Below are positions 1-8,319 of a stretch of DNA of 64,000 nt, in pieces (the stretch's first letter is position 1; every line of letters begins with the position of its first letter). Below the pieces are notes generated by a model. It was not told where the DNA came from, searched no databases, and worked only from the letters and a program-made list of their open reading frames with translations. The stretch spans positions 496,001 to 560,000 of the forward strand of contig NZ_CP155569.1 in assembly GCF_042984175.1 (NCBI RefSeq), read 5' to 3'. Position numbers and translations under genes: made by a program. This DNA comes from Mycoplasma_N cavipharyngis (lineage in GTDB: Bacteria; Bacillota_I; Bacilli_A; Mycoplasmatales; Mycoplasmoidaceae).

Positions 1-803
1 CAATTATTAAAAGACGAATTATGCATTTAGAAAATGAGATTCAATCATTATCTCGTTTTACTGAACGCAATGAAACCCGTTTAGAAAAAGCAATTCAATT
101 ACGTGATGAACTAAAACGCCAATTTGATGAACAAATGGAAATTGCTAAATTAGAATTTGATCATTCTCGTGAAGAATTTAATAGTTATTTAAAAACTGAA
201 ATTGATGAAATTGATAATGAAGAAATTGAAGAAGCAATTGATGAATCACAATTGAATCATGATTTCTTATTAGATAATAATGCTTCAAATGATCAATTAG
301 CAGATAATTTAGTAGTTGATAAACAATTTGAAGAATCAGAAAACCAATCTTCAACTTATTTTGATAATGCTGATGATAGTTCTAATATTGATTCTACTCA
401 ATTGAATGAAACTAATTTTTTCAATGATCAAGATCAAAATCATCCTTCAGAAGATGATGATTTAGCAAACCAACAATTTGATTTAAGTGATAATTATGTT
501 GATCCTAATGATCAATTAATTAGTGAAACTACAGTTGAATCAGATGATCAAAGTGATCAAAATCTATCTGATCAAGCTGGTGATCATGAAATTAGTGATG
601 ATAGTTTTGAAATGGATGTTGATAGTCATGAAATGAATGAAGATGAAGCAATTACTGAACTAAAACCAATTAATTCAGTTAATGATGATTTAAGTGAAGA
701 TAATGAAACTCATGAATTAGATCAATTAAGTCAAGAACCAACTAAAGATAAAAAAGATGGTTTCTTTAGTCGCTTAAAAAACATGTTCACTAAACGCAAA
801 TAA
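1..803 (+). CDS. 3' part of an acidic low-complexity protein, unidentified
   Basis: The reading frame is open from the left edge of the window, so the true start is probably upstream; the first in-frame ATG is at 21. The first 70 or so residues are charged and helical-looking (probable coiled coil). About 150 residues dominated by Asp, Glu, Asn, Gln and Ser follow, with many D-D-Q/S-D-D style clusters. The last 20 residues switch abruptly to basic (GFFSRLKNMF then TKRK). There is no signal peptide or membrane segment in the visible part. Such acidic disordered stretches are common in mycoplasma cytoskeletal/terminal-organelle proteins, but nothing here proves that role. The basic amphipathic tail could bind membrane or nucleic acid. 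The family was not recognised. Confidence 0.7.
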   Translation, partial: IIKRRIMHLENEIQSLSRFTERNETRLEKAIQLRDELKRQFDEQMEIAKLEFDHSREEFNSYLKTEIDEIDNEEIEEAIDESQLNHDFLLDNNASNDQLADNLVVDKQFEESENQSSTYFDNADDSSNIDSTQLNETNFFNDQDQNHPSEDDDLANQQFDLSDNYVDPNDQLISETTVESDDQSDQNLSDQAGDHEISDDSFEMDVDSHEMNEDEAITELKPINSVNDDLSEDNETHELDQLSQEPTKDKKDGFFSRLKNMFTKRK

Positions 804-971
804 TTAATAACTATTTTGCAATAATTTTTAATAACTAATTTAAAATAATACTACGTGTTGTTTTTAAATAATTAATTTCTATTACAAATTAATTCAAGTT
901 AGAACAAATTAATAATCGTTATTTTGTTAAAAGATCAATTCAAAATAATTAAAATTAAGAAGGGAAGAATT

Positions 972-1169
972 ATGGCACGAAGAGATCAATTAACTAATCG
1001 TGGACCTTTGTCAGGTAATAATCGTTCAAAAGCTTTAAACATTACTAAACGGAAATGAAATTTAAACTTACAAAACGTTACTATTGTTGATTCTAATGGC
1101 AAAACTTTAAAACTAAGAATTTCAACAAAAACCTTACGAACTTTAAAAAAGAATAGTCAATTAAATTAA
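972..1169 (+). CDS. rpmB: 50S ribosomal protein L28
   Basis: The product has 65 residues, the usual size for L28. It begins MARRDQLTNRGPLSGNNRS and contains the typical KRKWNLNLQNV segment, in which the Trp is a UGA codon, followed by a basic C-terminus (STKTLRTLKK). L28 is a structural protein of the large ribosomal subunit. A purine-rich AAGAAGGGAAG ribosome binding site lies 6-16 bases before the ATG. The gene stands alone, with a strong terminator hairpin about 25 bases after the stop, so it appears to be a monocistronic unit between the acidic protein gene and the pot operon. Confidence 0.96.
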
Positions 1170-1194
1170 TATTTTTTAACAGTTTAATATATTT

Positions 1195-1227
1195 AAAACC
1201 AATATCAAAACTGATATTGGTTTTTTT
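1195..1227 (+). terminator. rho-independent terminator after rpmB
   Basis: A near-perfect stem pairs AAAACCAATATCA with TGATATTGGTTTT across a four-base loop, and is followed by a run of T. It sits directly after rpmB and separates it from the pot operon. Confidence 0.9.
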
Positions 1228-1380
1228 ATTAATTGAACAATAATTTTACTAATCAAAAGATAAAATTTTGATCTTATAAACACTGAAGTAATCATTTAGA
1301 AATTAAAATCGATCGTTTGAAATTAAAATAATCTCTTTTAAAATTAACTTGATTTTAGAGATTGATGATAAATAAGGGTT

Positions 1381-2640
1381 ATGAAACAAATTAATTCCAA
1401 TCAAGAATCAAAAAAACCAGCCATTGTAATTAAAAATTTATATGTTAAATTTAATCAAAAAATCATTTTAGAAAACTTAAATTTAGAAATTTATGAAAAT
1501 AGTTTAACAAGTTTATTAGGTTCAAGTGGTGTTGGTAAAACTACTTTAATTAATGCTATGATTGGCTTATTAAAACCTCATCAAGGAACAGTTTCATACA
1601 CCAATCCTAGTTGAAAATCGAATTTAGGTTTTGTTTTTCAAGATGCTTTGTTATATGATGAAATTAGTGTTTATAAAAACATTTATTTATCAATTAAAAA
1701 TTCTTATGATTGAAACGCTAGTAAAAAACTAGCACTAATCAAAAATTTTTTTGATCAAAAAACAGCAAAACAAGATAGTAAAAATGATGATCAAAAATTA
1801 AATTATTTAAACAAAATTTATCAAAAATTAATCAATGCTTATAATAATTATCAACCATTAATGAAAATCAAATGATTGTTATTGTTACTAAAACTGAGTG
1901 TTTGAAGAGTTTGGGGAATAAAAGATTTAATTGATTTTGTACAAAAAATTAATTTAAAAAAATTTATTAAACAAGAAATTATTAATTTAGCTGAAAATTT
2001 AAAAATTAGTCATATTTTAAAAAATCGTGCTAATGAAATTTCAGGTGGTCAGAAACAACGGGTTGCTATTGCTAAAGCATTAATTAAAAATAGTAAAATT
2101 ATTTTTATGGATGAACCTTTCTCTTCATTAGATGCTGATACAAAAACACAAGCTCGTGATTGGTTACGTGAAACACAAAAAAAATACCAATTAACAATTT
2201 TAATGGTAACTCATGACCAACATGATGCTGTTTTGATTTCTGATTATATTATTTATTTATCTAATCGTCAAATTCAACAATATGATCATCCACATGTTTT
2301 TTTTGAAAAACCATATAATTTAGAAATTGCTGAATTTATTGGATATCCCAAAATTAATTTTTTAAAAGAAGTAAATGGGATTAAACATTATCTTCGTCCA
2401 AAAGAAATCAAATTAAAATTAAACAAAAATGGTAAATATAAAATTACTAATATTATTAATACTGGTAATTATATTATTTATGAAATTGCTCATTTAATTA
2501 ATAATTTACAATTACGTGTTTTTTCTAATGATTCACATTATCATCTTAATGATATAGTTGATATTAACTATGCTTCTAATGCAATAATTAAATTTAATCA
2601 GCAAGGAATTAATTTATCATATGTTGAAAAAGTCATCTAA
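1381..2640 (+). CDS. potA: Spermidine/putrescine-type ABC transporter, ATP-binding protein
   Basis: The 419-residue ATPase of an importer has Walker A GSSGVGKT (about residues 47-54), the ABC signature SGGQKQR (about 221-227), Walker B ending IIFMDEP and the switch sequence MVTHDQHDA. Between Walker A and the signature is a Lys/Asn-rich helical insertion of roughly 70 residues (about 110-190) absent from typical bacterial PotA. As far as I recall, mycoplasma PotA proteins are also enlarged. A C-terminal regulatory region follows from about residue 330. Several Trp are UGA codons. It overlaps potB by 20 bases and is followed by potC, which supports the assignment to a polyamine importer. Substrate specificity is inferred from family and context only. 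Confidence 0.92.
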
Positions 2641-3658
2641 TTTCAATTTTTGAGCATCTGATTGACAAAATCAAAAACGATTAAAATCAAAATCACAAAA
2701 ATGAATTAATCAACATTTAAAAATTAATAAAAACCAAATTAAAATTTTGCTTTCAATGTTACCATTAGTTTTAATTGTTGCAATTTTTTTAATTACCCCA
2801 TTTATTACTAATATTTTTGAATCTTTTAAAATTACTACAGTTAATGATCGAGTCAATTATACTTTAGGAATCAAAAACTTTCAAGATGTGATTAATGATC
2901 CAGAATTTCATGCTGCATTTTATTATTCCAACATTATTTTATTTGTTGGATTACCAATTGGTTTTGTTTTAAGTTTTATTTTATCTTTATTAATTAATAC
3001 GATTTTAAATCGAATTTTTAATAACTTAATTGTTATTACTTTATTTTCTCAATTTTTTATTTCTAGTTTTGCAATTGGTATTGCTTTTGTTTATTTATTT
3101 GATGCTGAAAAAGCAGCATTTAATCAAATTTTTAAAACTAATTTCAATTTTACTGATGGTAATAATAATTTAATTGTTTTAATTTTATTTCATGTTTGAA
3201 GAATATTACCATTTAATACTATCATTCTTTTATTTCATTTCACATCACAAAAACGCAAATATCATTCATTAATTAGTATTGATAAATTAACATTTACTGA
3301 TAAAGTCATTAATGTTTTTTTTCAAAAAATTCGTCCAGTACTATTTTTACTAATATACATTAATGTGTTACAAGCTTTATTATTGAATCCTTTTGCTATT
3401 TATGATCAGAATACATTACAAAATAATAATATTTTTACTTTTTCATATTATATTTACTATTATTTGAAACTGTTTCAAATCCCATTATTTGATCGTGCTG
3501 GTGCTGCTTCAATTCTTGTACTTTCCTATTTAGTATTAATTAGTTTAGTTATTATTACTTTTTATTTACTAATATCACACCATCAAAAAATGATTAATAT
3601 TTGACAATGATCAATTAATTGATTAATTAATCTTAAAAAGAAATATTTAAAAAATTAG
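2621..3658 (+). CDS. potB: Spermidine/putrescine-type ABC transporter, permease PotB
   Basis: The 345-residue inner-membrane permease has about six hydrophobic segments. I placed the start at the ATG at 2621 (MLKKSSNF), which lies inside the end of potA; an in-frame TTG at 2747 would cut off the basic cytoplasmic N-terminus. The first membrane segment (MLPLVLIVAIFLITPF) is typical of PotB/PotC-type permeases. It overlaps potA and ends two bases before potC, so the three genes are translationally coupled. Many UGA Trp codons are present. The partner of PotB would be PotC in the heterodimeric channel. Confidence 0.88.
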
Positions 3659-3660
3659 TG

Positions 3661-4644
3661 ATGAAATCTTTTTTCAATAAATGTCATTTATTTTTTATGA
3701 CTACTATTAAATCATTTTTATTTAATAAAATCGCTCATTGATTTTCTGATCAAGTAATTGGTTCTATCATTAGTATTAAAAATAATTTTATTACTAGTCC
3801 TTGAAAATGTTGCTATTCATTTTTTAGTCTAATGATACGTTTAAGTTTAATTATTGGTGTTGTTTTACTAATTGTTTCACCAGTCTATTTTTTAATTATT
3901 GTTGCCTTATTTAGTAATAACCAAGCAATTAGTGTTAATCAAAGCATTGTTCCTGATGGGTTTAACATTAATAATTTTCTTGTTGCCATTCAAGAAAATC
4001 AAAATCAATTTTTAAGAGCTTTTGGTTGAACGATTTTATTTGCTTTTTTAGCTAGTTTACTAAAAGCATTTGTTTTAATTACTGGTGGATTTGGATTAAG
4101 TTTAATGCAATCTAAAACCCGATTAATTATTTGCATAATTTTGATGTTTTTAATGTCAATTCCTGAAGTAGTTTTATACACTGGGCTTTATCGTAATACA
4201 ATTGCATGAAACTTAAAAGAATCAGTAATTTTTTTACCAATTTCTGTTCCTCTAGTTTTTTCTTATTTTTCCTTAATTTATTTTCGCAACGCATTTTTAT
4301 CAATTAATCTTAAATTTAATAAAATGACAATTATTGATCGTTTAACAATTATTGAAAAAATTCGTTATATGTATTTTCCTAAATTAAAATTTGCTTTAAT
4401 TATTTCATTAATTTTTAGTATGATTAGTGCTTGAAATAGTTTTTTATGACCAAACATTATTTTAAGTGGAACTGAAATTGTGGTTTTAGGGCAATGATTT
4501 AGAAGTCTTGGTTTTATTCCTCAAGGTCAGTTACAAAATTTAATGGCAGTTGGTGCTACGATTACAATGATTATTCCACTAATTTTTTATTGGATTAGTG
4601 CCAAATGAGTTAATCGTAGTTTTTTTAAACCAATAAAACAATAA
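3661..4644 (+). CDS. potC: Spermidine/putrescine-type ABC transporter, permease PotC
   Basis: The 327-residue membrane permease starts at ATG 3661, two bases after the potB stop. It carries a 55-residue hydrophilic N-terminal extension before the first membrane helix (LIIGVVLLIVSPVYFLIIVALF). It has about six membrane helices and a cytoplasmic loop (around FNKMTIIDRLTIIEKIRY) matching the position of the EAA coupling loop that contacts the ATPase. The last helix ends shortly before the C-terminus. The operon has no classical PotD after it; the lipoprotein genes that follow are the only candidates for the binding protein. Confidence 0.88.
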
Positions 4645-4702
4645 TTTAATCAAAAATTTATTTTTTAGTTATTTTGATCTATTCCCCTAACTGATTAATC
4701 AG

Positions 4703-4726
4703 ATATATATATATATATATATATAA
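4703..4726. repeat. (AT)12 dinucleotide tract upstream of a lipoprotein promoter
   Basis: About 12 uninterrupted AT units lie between the potC end and the lipoprotein gene at 4816, immediately upstream of the presumed -35 position. The equivalent leader of the next paralog (around 5893-5902) has only a short remnant of this tract, in otherwise similar sequence. Confidence 0.9.
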
Positions 4727-4755
4727 AATTTAAAAAATTATTATTTTGCTACAAT
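4727..4755 (+). promoter_or_regulatory. Probable promoter of the truncated lipoprotein gene
   Basis: An extended -10 element TGCTACAAT (hexamer at 4750-4755) lies 61 bases before the start codon. No good -35 is visible; a 17-base spacing would place it at about 4727-4732, abutting the AT tract. Assigned from sequence only. Confidence 0.45.
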
Positions 4756-4762
4756 AATCCCG

Positions 4763-4787
4763 TTTTTGATTTCTAGCAAATCAAAAA
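4763..4787 (+). promoter_or_regulatory. Leader stem-loop at the predicted mRNA 5' end
   Basis: TTTTTGATTT pairs perfectly with AAATCAAAAA around a five-base loop. It begins about 8 bases after the predicted -10 element, so it would form the very 5' end of the lipoprotein mRNA. It could protect the mRNA or influence initiation. No T run follows, so it is not a terminator. Confidence 0.5.
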
Positions 4788-4815
4788 AGTAATTGATTTA
4801 ATCAAGAAGAAAAAT

Positions 4816-5703
4816 ATGGTATCTAAAAAGATCAAAAATTTTGTTAAATTTAAATTAAGTTTTTTAAGTTTATCAATTATGAGTTTAGCTGTAATTGCAT
4901 GTAGTAGTAATAGTAATAATCCAGTTTTATTATCAGTTCCTGAAAATAAAAATTCCCAATTAAATACTGCATTAAGTCCATTAGTAGATTTGTATAATCA
5001 ACAACAAAGTAGTCAAGCAGATTTTTTACCAGTGAAGTTATTAACAACAGAAGATACAAAATATAAAAATGATACTGAATTATTAAAAGGCACTGTTGAT
5101 CAAATTACTAAAAAAAGTAATGAATTACCTTCATTAATTTTAAGTTCCTACACTTCATTAATAACATCAACACCAGAAATTAATAAACATAAAAAATTGT
5201 TAGATATTTCAGATGTTGTTAAACCAAGTGATTTTATTCCAGGAATTGCACCATTATACGCACTTATTGGTCATATTCCAAGCCTTCCTTCAATCCCTAC
5301 TCCTGATGCACCTCCTAGTCCTTCTGGTGTTGGGGGTATTCCTGGTGTTGGTAGTGAAGGTGTTGGTGGTGTTACAATTCCTGGTGTTGGAAACATTCCT
5401 GGCGTTGGAAGTCTTCCTAGTGTTCCTGGTATTAGTGAAATTACTGATCAAACCCGCTTGTATGCTTTACCGTTTTTTCTTGGTGCTGGTAAAACATTTA
5501 ATGCAAGTAGTCCTGATATATATTCATTAATTCCTATTACTGTTGATTCTAAAAAAGATGCAGCAGTTAAAAAATTTTTAAATTGGCTTTATAAAGGTGA
5601 AGTTACTATTGATAATAAAAAAATTAAAGTACCTAAGTACATTCAAGATAAATATCAATACTATCTTCCTTTAAAAGATAGTTTACCTACTTTATCTGCA
5701 TAA
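4816..5703 (+). CDS. Lipoprotein with internal deletion and elastin-like repeat
   Basis: The 295-residue product has a basic N-terminus, a hydrophobic helix and the lipobox LAVIAC (Cys29), so it should be a lipid-anchored surface protein. Residues 1 to about 145 and the last 65 residues match the paralog encoded at 5993-7903. About 250 central residues of that paralog are missing after RLYALPF. In addition, a Pro/Gly/Val-rich segment (about residues 153-207, with repeats such as IPGVGS and SVPG) replaces a short loop just before RLYALPF. The tail SKKDAAVKKFLNWLYKGEV is conserved among the copies. It follows potC, so it or its paralogs may descend from the substrate-binding partner of the transporter, but this shortened form lacks most of the putative binding core. 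Unlike its paralogs it has no UGA Trp codon. Confidence 0.88.
   Translation: MVSKKIKNFVKFKLSFLSLSIMSLAVIACSSNSNNPVLLSVPENKNSQLNTALSPLVDLYNQQQSSQADFLPVKLLTTEDTKYKNDTELLKGTVDQITKKSNELPSLILSSYTSLITSTPEINKHKKLLDISDVVKPSDFIPGIAPLYALIGHIPSLPSIPTPDAPPSPSGVGGIPGVGSEGVGGVTIPGVGNIPGVGSLPSVPGISEITDQTRLYALPFFLGAGKTFNASSPDIYSLIPITVDSKKDAAVKKFLNWLYKGEVTIDNKKIKVPKYIQDKYQYYLPLKDSLPTLSA
5272..5440 (+). repeat. Coding Val-Pro-Gly (elastin-like) repeat tract
   Basis: Imperfect repeats encode units such as IPGVGS, IPGVGN, GVGG and SVPG, with variants of a CCTGGTGTTGG core. The region is clearly richer in G and C than its flanks. It is inserted between PLYALIG and RLYALPF of the lipoprotein, where the paralogs have only a short Asn/His-rich loop. 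Confidence 0.85.
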
Positions 5704-5779
5704 AAATAATAAAATTGGTTTATTTAAAAATTTTTAATATATTAAATCAAACAAATTAATTAATTTTTATAAAAAAAAG

Positions 5780-5808
5780 AAAAACGGGTTTTAAAAGCCC
5801 GTTTTTTT
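5780..5808 (+). terminator. Terminator after the truncated lipoprotein gene
   Basis: An AAAACGGG.../...CCCGTTTT stem is followed by seven T, about 75 bases after the stop codon. Confidence 0.85.
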
Positions 5809-5916
5809 ATTGAACCAAATTGTTGATATTTTTTTGAACAAATTAAATAATAATATTTTTTAATTACTGATTTATTTCTCTAATTAATTAATCAAATATA
5901 TAATTAAACTATTGTT

Positions 5917-5948
5917 CTAAATTGATTTATTATCAATTTAGTTTTTTT
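5917..5948 (+). promoter_or_regulatory. Terminator-like stem-loop in the leader of the second lipoprotein gene
   Basis: CTAAATTGAT pairs perfectly with ATCAATTTAG over a five-base loop and is followed by T7. It lies 45 bases before the ATG at 5993, downstream of the position where the gene's promoter would be by comparison with the first copy. It could be an attenuator or a second terminator for the upstream gene. Confidence 0.5.
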
Positions 5949-5992
5949 AATTTTTTTAAATTAAAACATTAAATTATTCAATAGAGAAAAAA

Positions 5993-7903
5993 ATGAGATC
6001 AAAAAAAATTAAAAATTTTATTAAATTTAAGTTAACTTTTATAAGTTTATCAATTATCAGTTTAACTGTAATTGCATGTAGTAGTAATACTAATACTAAT
6101 CAAGTGTTATTTTCAATTGCTCAAGATAAATATTATCCTTTAAATATTGCTTTACAACCATTAATACCTTTATACAATCAACAACAAAGTAATCAAGCAA
6201 ATTTCTTACCAGTTAAGTTATTAGCAACAGAAGAGACACAACATAAAAGTGAATTTAGTTTATTAAATGATACTATTAATAAAATCACTGCACAAAGTAA
6301 TGATTTACCATCATTAATTTTAAATTCTTCAACTTCTGCAGCAACAATTAATAGTTATGGCAAATTATTAGATGTGTCTGATGTTCTAAAACCATCTGAT
6401 TTTGCTAATGAAATAATGCCATTATATACAAATGTTGCTGGTAGTAATAATCATAATCGTTTGTATGCTTTACCATTCAATTTATCATCAACTGAATCAT
6501 TGGCCATTAATTTTCCTGTTCTAAAATTTTTAGTTGATCAAGCTGTTTTTAATGGCGCAACACTACAAAGTAGTGTCAATGATCCAACTAATCAAACCGA
6601 ATCAATTATTGCTAAATTAAACAAAATAGATTCAGAAAAAAACAAAATCAAAATTGCTAAAACTGTTTGAAATCGTTTTGAATATCAAATTAAAAACTCA
6701 CAAAGTGAATCAACTAATGATCAAAACAATTCATTAAAAAATTACATAATTACTGATAGCACTTTTATTAATTATGATTCCTTAACTGAATTTAGTGAAA
6801 AAATAAGTGCTATTTTAAAACTTAAAGCTAATACAACAGTTCAAGCTGCTGATAAATATGCTAATATCTTATCAATTGATTATGCATTAAATGTTTTTAA
6901 ACGTCGATTATGAGAAGAAACTGGATCTACAATTAATGATTATGTATGATCATATAAAAATAATCCAGTAAAAAACAGTAATAATATTGTTAATTATACG
7001 ATTTTAGAGCAAACAAAAGATGGAGTAAAAGCTCAACAATTTATTAAAGCATTTAATCAGTTTGTTCAACATACTAAAGCTGCAGATTCTACTAAAAAAC
7101 TTCGTAATGTTTTTTATACAAAACAAAATGTTAATTTAGAAGGTGATTGAGCATCATGATTATTAAGAACATTTAATACAGCAATTGCAATTGCTCCTAA
7201 TGTTGGTTTACGTCAATCTGTGCAATCTCAATTAAGTGGAACCTTTTTTGCAAGTGAAAAAGTTAATAATAAACTACAACTTAATAAAAATCTTTTTGAT
7301 CGTTTTGCAAAATATCAAGAAGATGTTGTTTGATATGATCAATATACTAAAACAGTACCTAAAGCAAATTCAGATCAAAAATTACAAACTTATATTGCTG
7401 GAGGATCATCTTTAGTTCCAATTAGTATTAATTCTAAAAAAGATGCTGCATTAAAAAATTTTTTAACATGACTTTATAAGGGTGATGTTGTTATTGATAA
7501 TAAAACTATTAAAGTATCTGATTATATTCAAGAAAAATCTAGTTATTTTATTCCTTTAGTTGAAACTTTTGGTACTGAAGCAGCAATAAATAAAGAAATT
7601 GCTAAATTAGAAACCAAAGTTGAAGCAGCTCAAAAAAATAATAGTGATGATCAGTACATATTAAATACTTTAATTTTATCTATTAAAGATTATTTATCTT
7701 TTATAAAAGCCCAAAAAGAGCCACCTTATAAAAATAATACTAAACAAGTTTTGTTTAATCCAGCAGGTGATATTAATACTGTAAAAATTAATAGTGATAT
7801 TGATGCTGCAATTAAAAATCTATCTGTTCCAAATCAACCACAAATTAATGGTGATCAATTATTTCAAAATTTAGTTGCTAAAAAAGGTTCATTAATTAAT
7901 TAA
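5993..7903 (+). CDS. Full-length surface lipoprotein, possible substrate-binding protein
   Basis: The 636-residue lipoprotein has N-terminal MRSKKIKNFIKFK, a hydrophobic stretch and the lipobox LTVIAC (Cys29). It is the full-length version of the 4816 gene and is closely similar to the inverted copy at 15017-16930. Conserved blocks include KLLDVSDVLKPSDF, RLYALPFNLSSTESLAINFP and AALKNFLTWLYKGDV. The overall pattern (lipid anchor, alpha/beta-looking core, position behind potABC) resembles mycoplasma P80/extracellular solute-binding lipoproteins, and MG045-like proteins occupy this position in relatives. That functional link is inference. Many UGA Trp codons. A terminator follows at 7973. Confidence 0.88.
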
Positions 7904-7972
7904 TTAATTTAATCTACAAATAAAAAAATTAATTGCTAATTAAACAATAAAATTTTAAATTTCAATAATAAG

Positions 7973-7998
7973 AAAACGGATTTGAATTCCGTTTTTTT
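7973..7998 (+). terminator. Terminator after the second lipoprotein gene
   Basis: A stem AAAACGGA.../...TCCGTTTT is followed by seven T. It overlaps the end of the minus-strand LRR pseudogene, so it lies between convergent genes. Confidence 0.8.
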
Positions 7999-8021
7999 AT
8001 TGAATTAATTTGAGAATATTT

Positions 8022-8319
8022 CTTACTCTCATCAACTTCCAAGCCAACAAAACTAATGCCAAAATGAGTATAAATCCATTGTCTTGCTGCATCTTCATCT
8101 TCAGGAACAAACTGGTTAGGGTGGTTGGGTTGATCATTAAAATCAGCCACAATCTTTCTTGTTGGACTAACTGGACTAGAACCACCCATCCCCTGCTGAC
8201 TTTTACCCCCAGCCACAAACTCCACTTTCTGCTGCTTAAACCCTTTTAATGTAATATCATCAAGCTCTACCTTCTGATTAAACTGGTCTTTAACATCAAA
8301 AGATAAGGTGACTGACTGA
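8022..8319. repeat. Block of about 300 bp shared with 63695-64000
   Basis: The sequence is nearly identical to the right end of the window, with scattered substitutions and a few indels in multiples of three. It encodes the KVEFVAGGK...RQWIYTHFGISFVGLEVDE domain. Similarity begins at the CTTACTCTCATCAAC stretch (8022) and on the other side runs to the window edge, so its full length is unknown. Confidence 0.9.

Noticed and set aside
1612..2106. Apparent early stops splitting potA, potB, potC, valS, mtlA and many other genes.
   Set aside because: The stops are UGA codons at conserved Trp positions. With UGA as Trp the genes are continuous and full-length; TAA and TAG still end them.
4816..7903. 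Naming the lipoproteins PotD.
   Set aside because: Only position supports it; no PotD-specific polyamine-binding residues could be identified.
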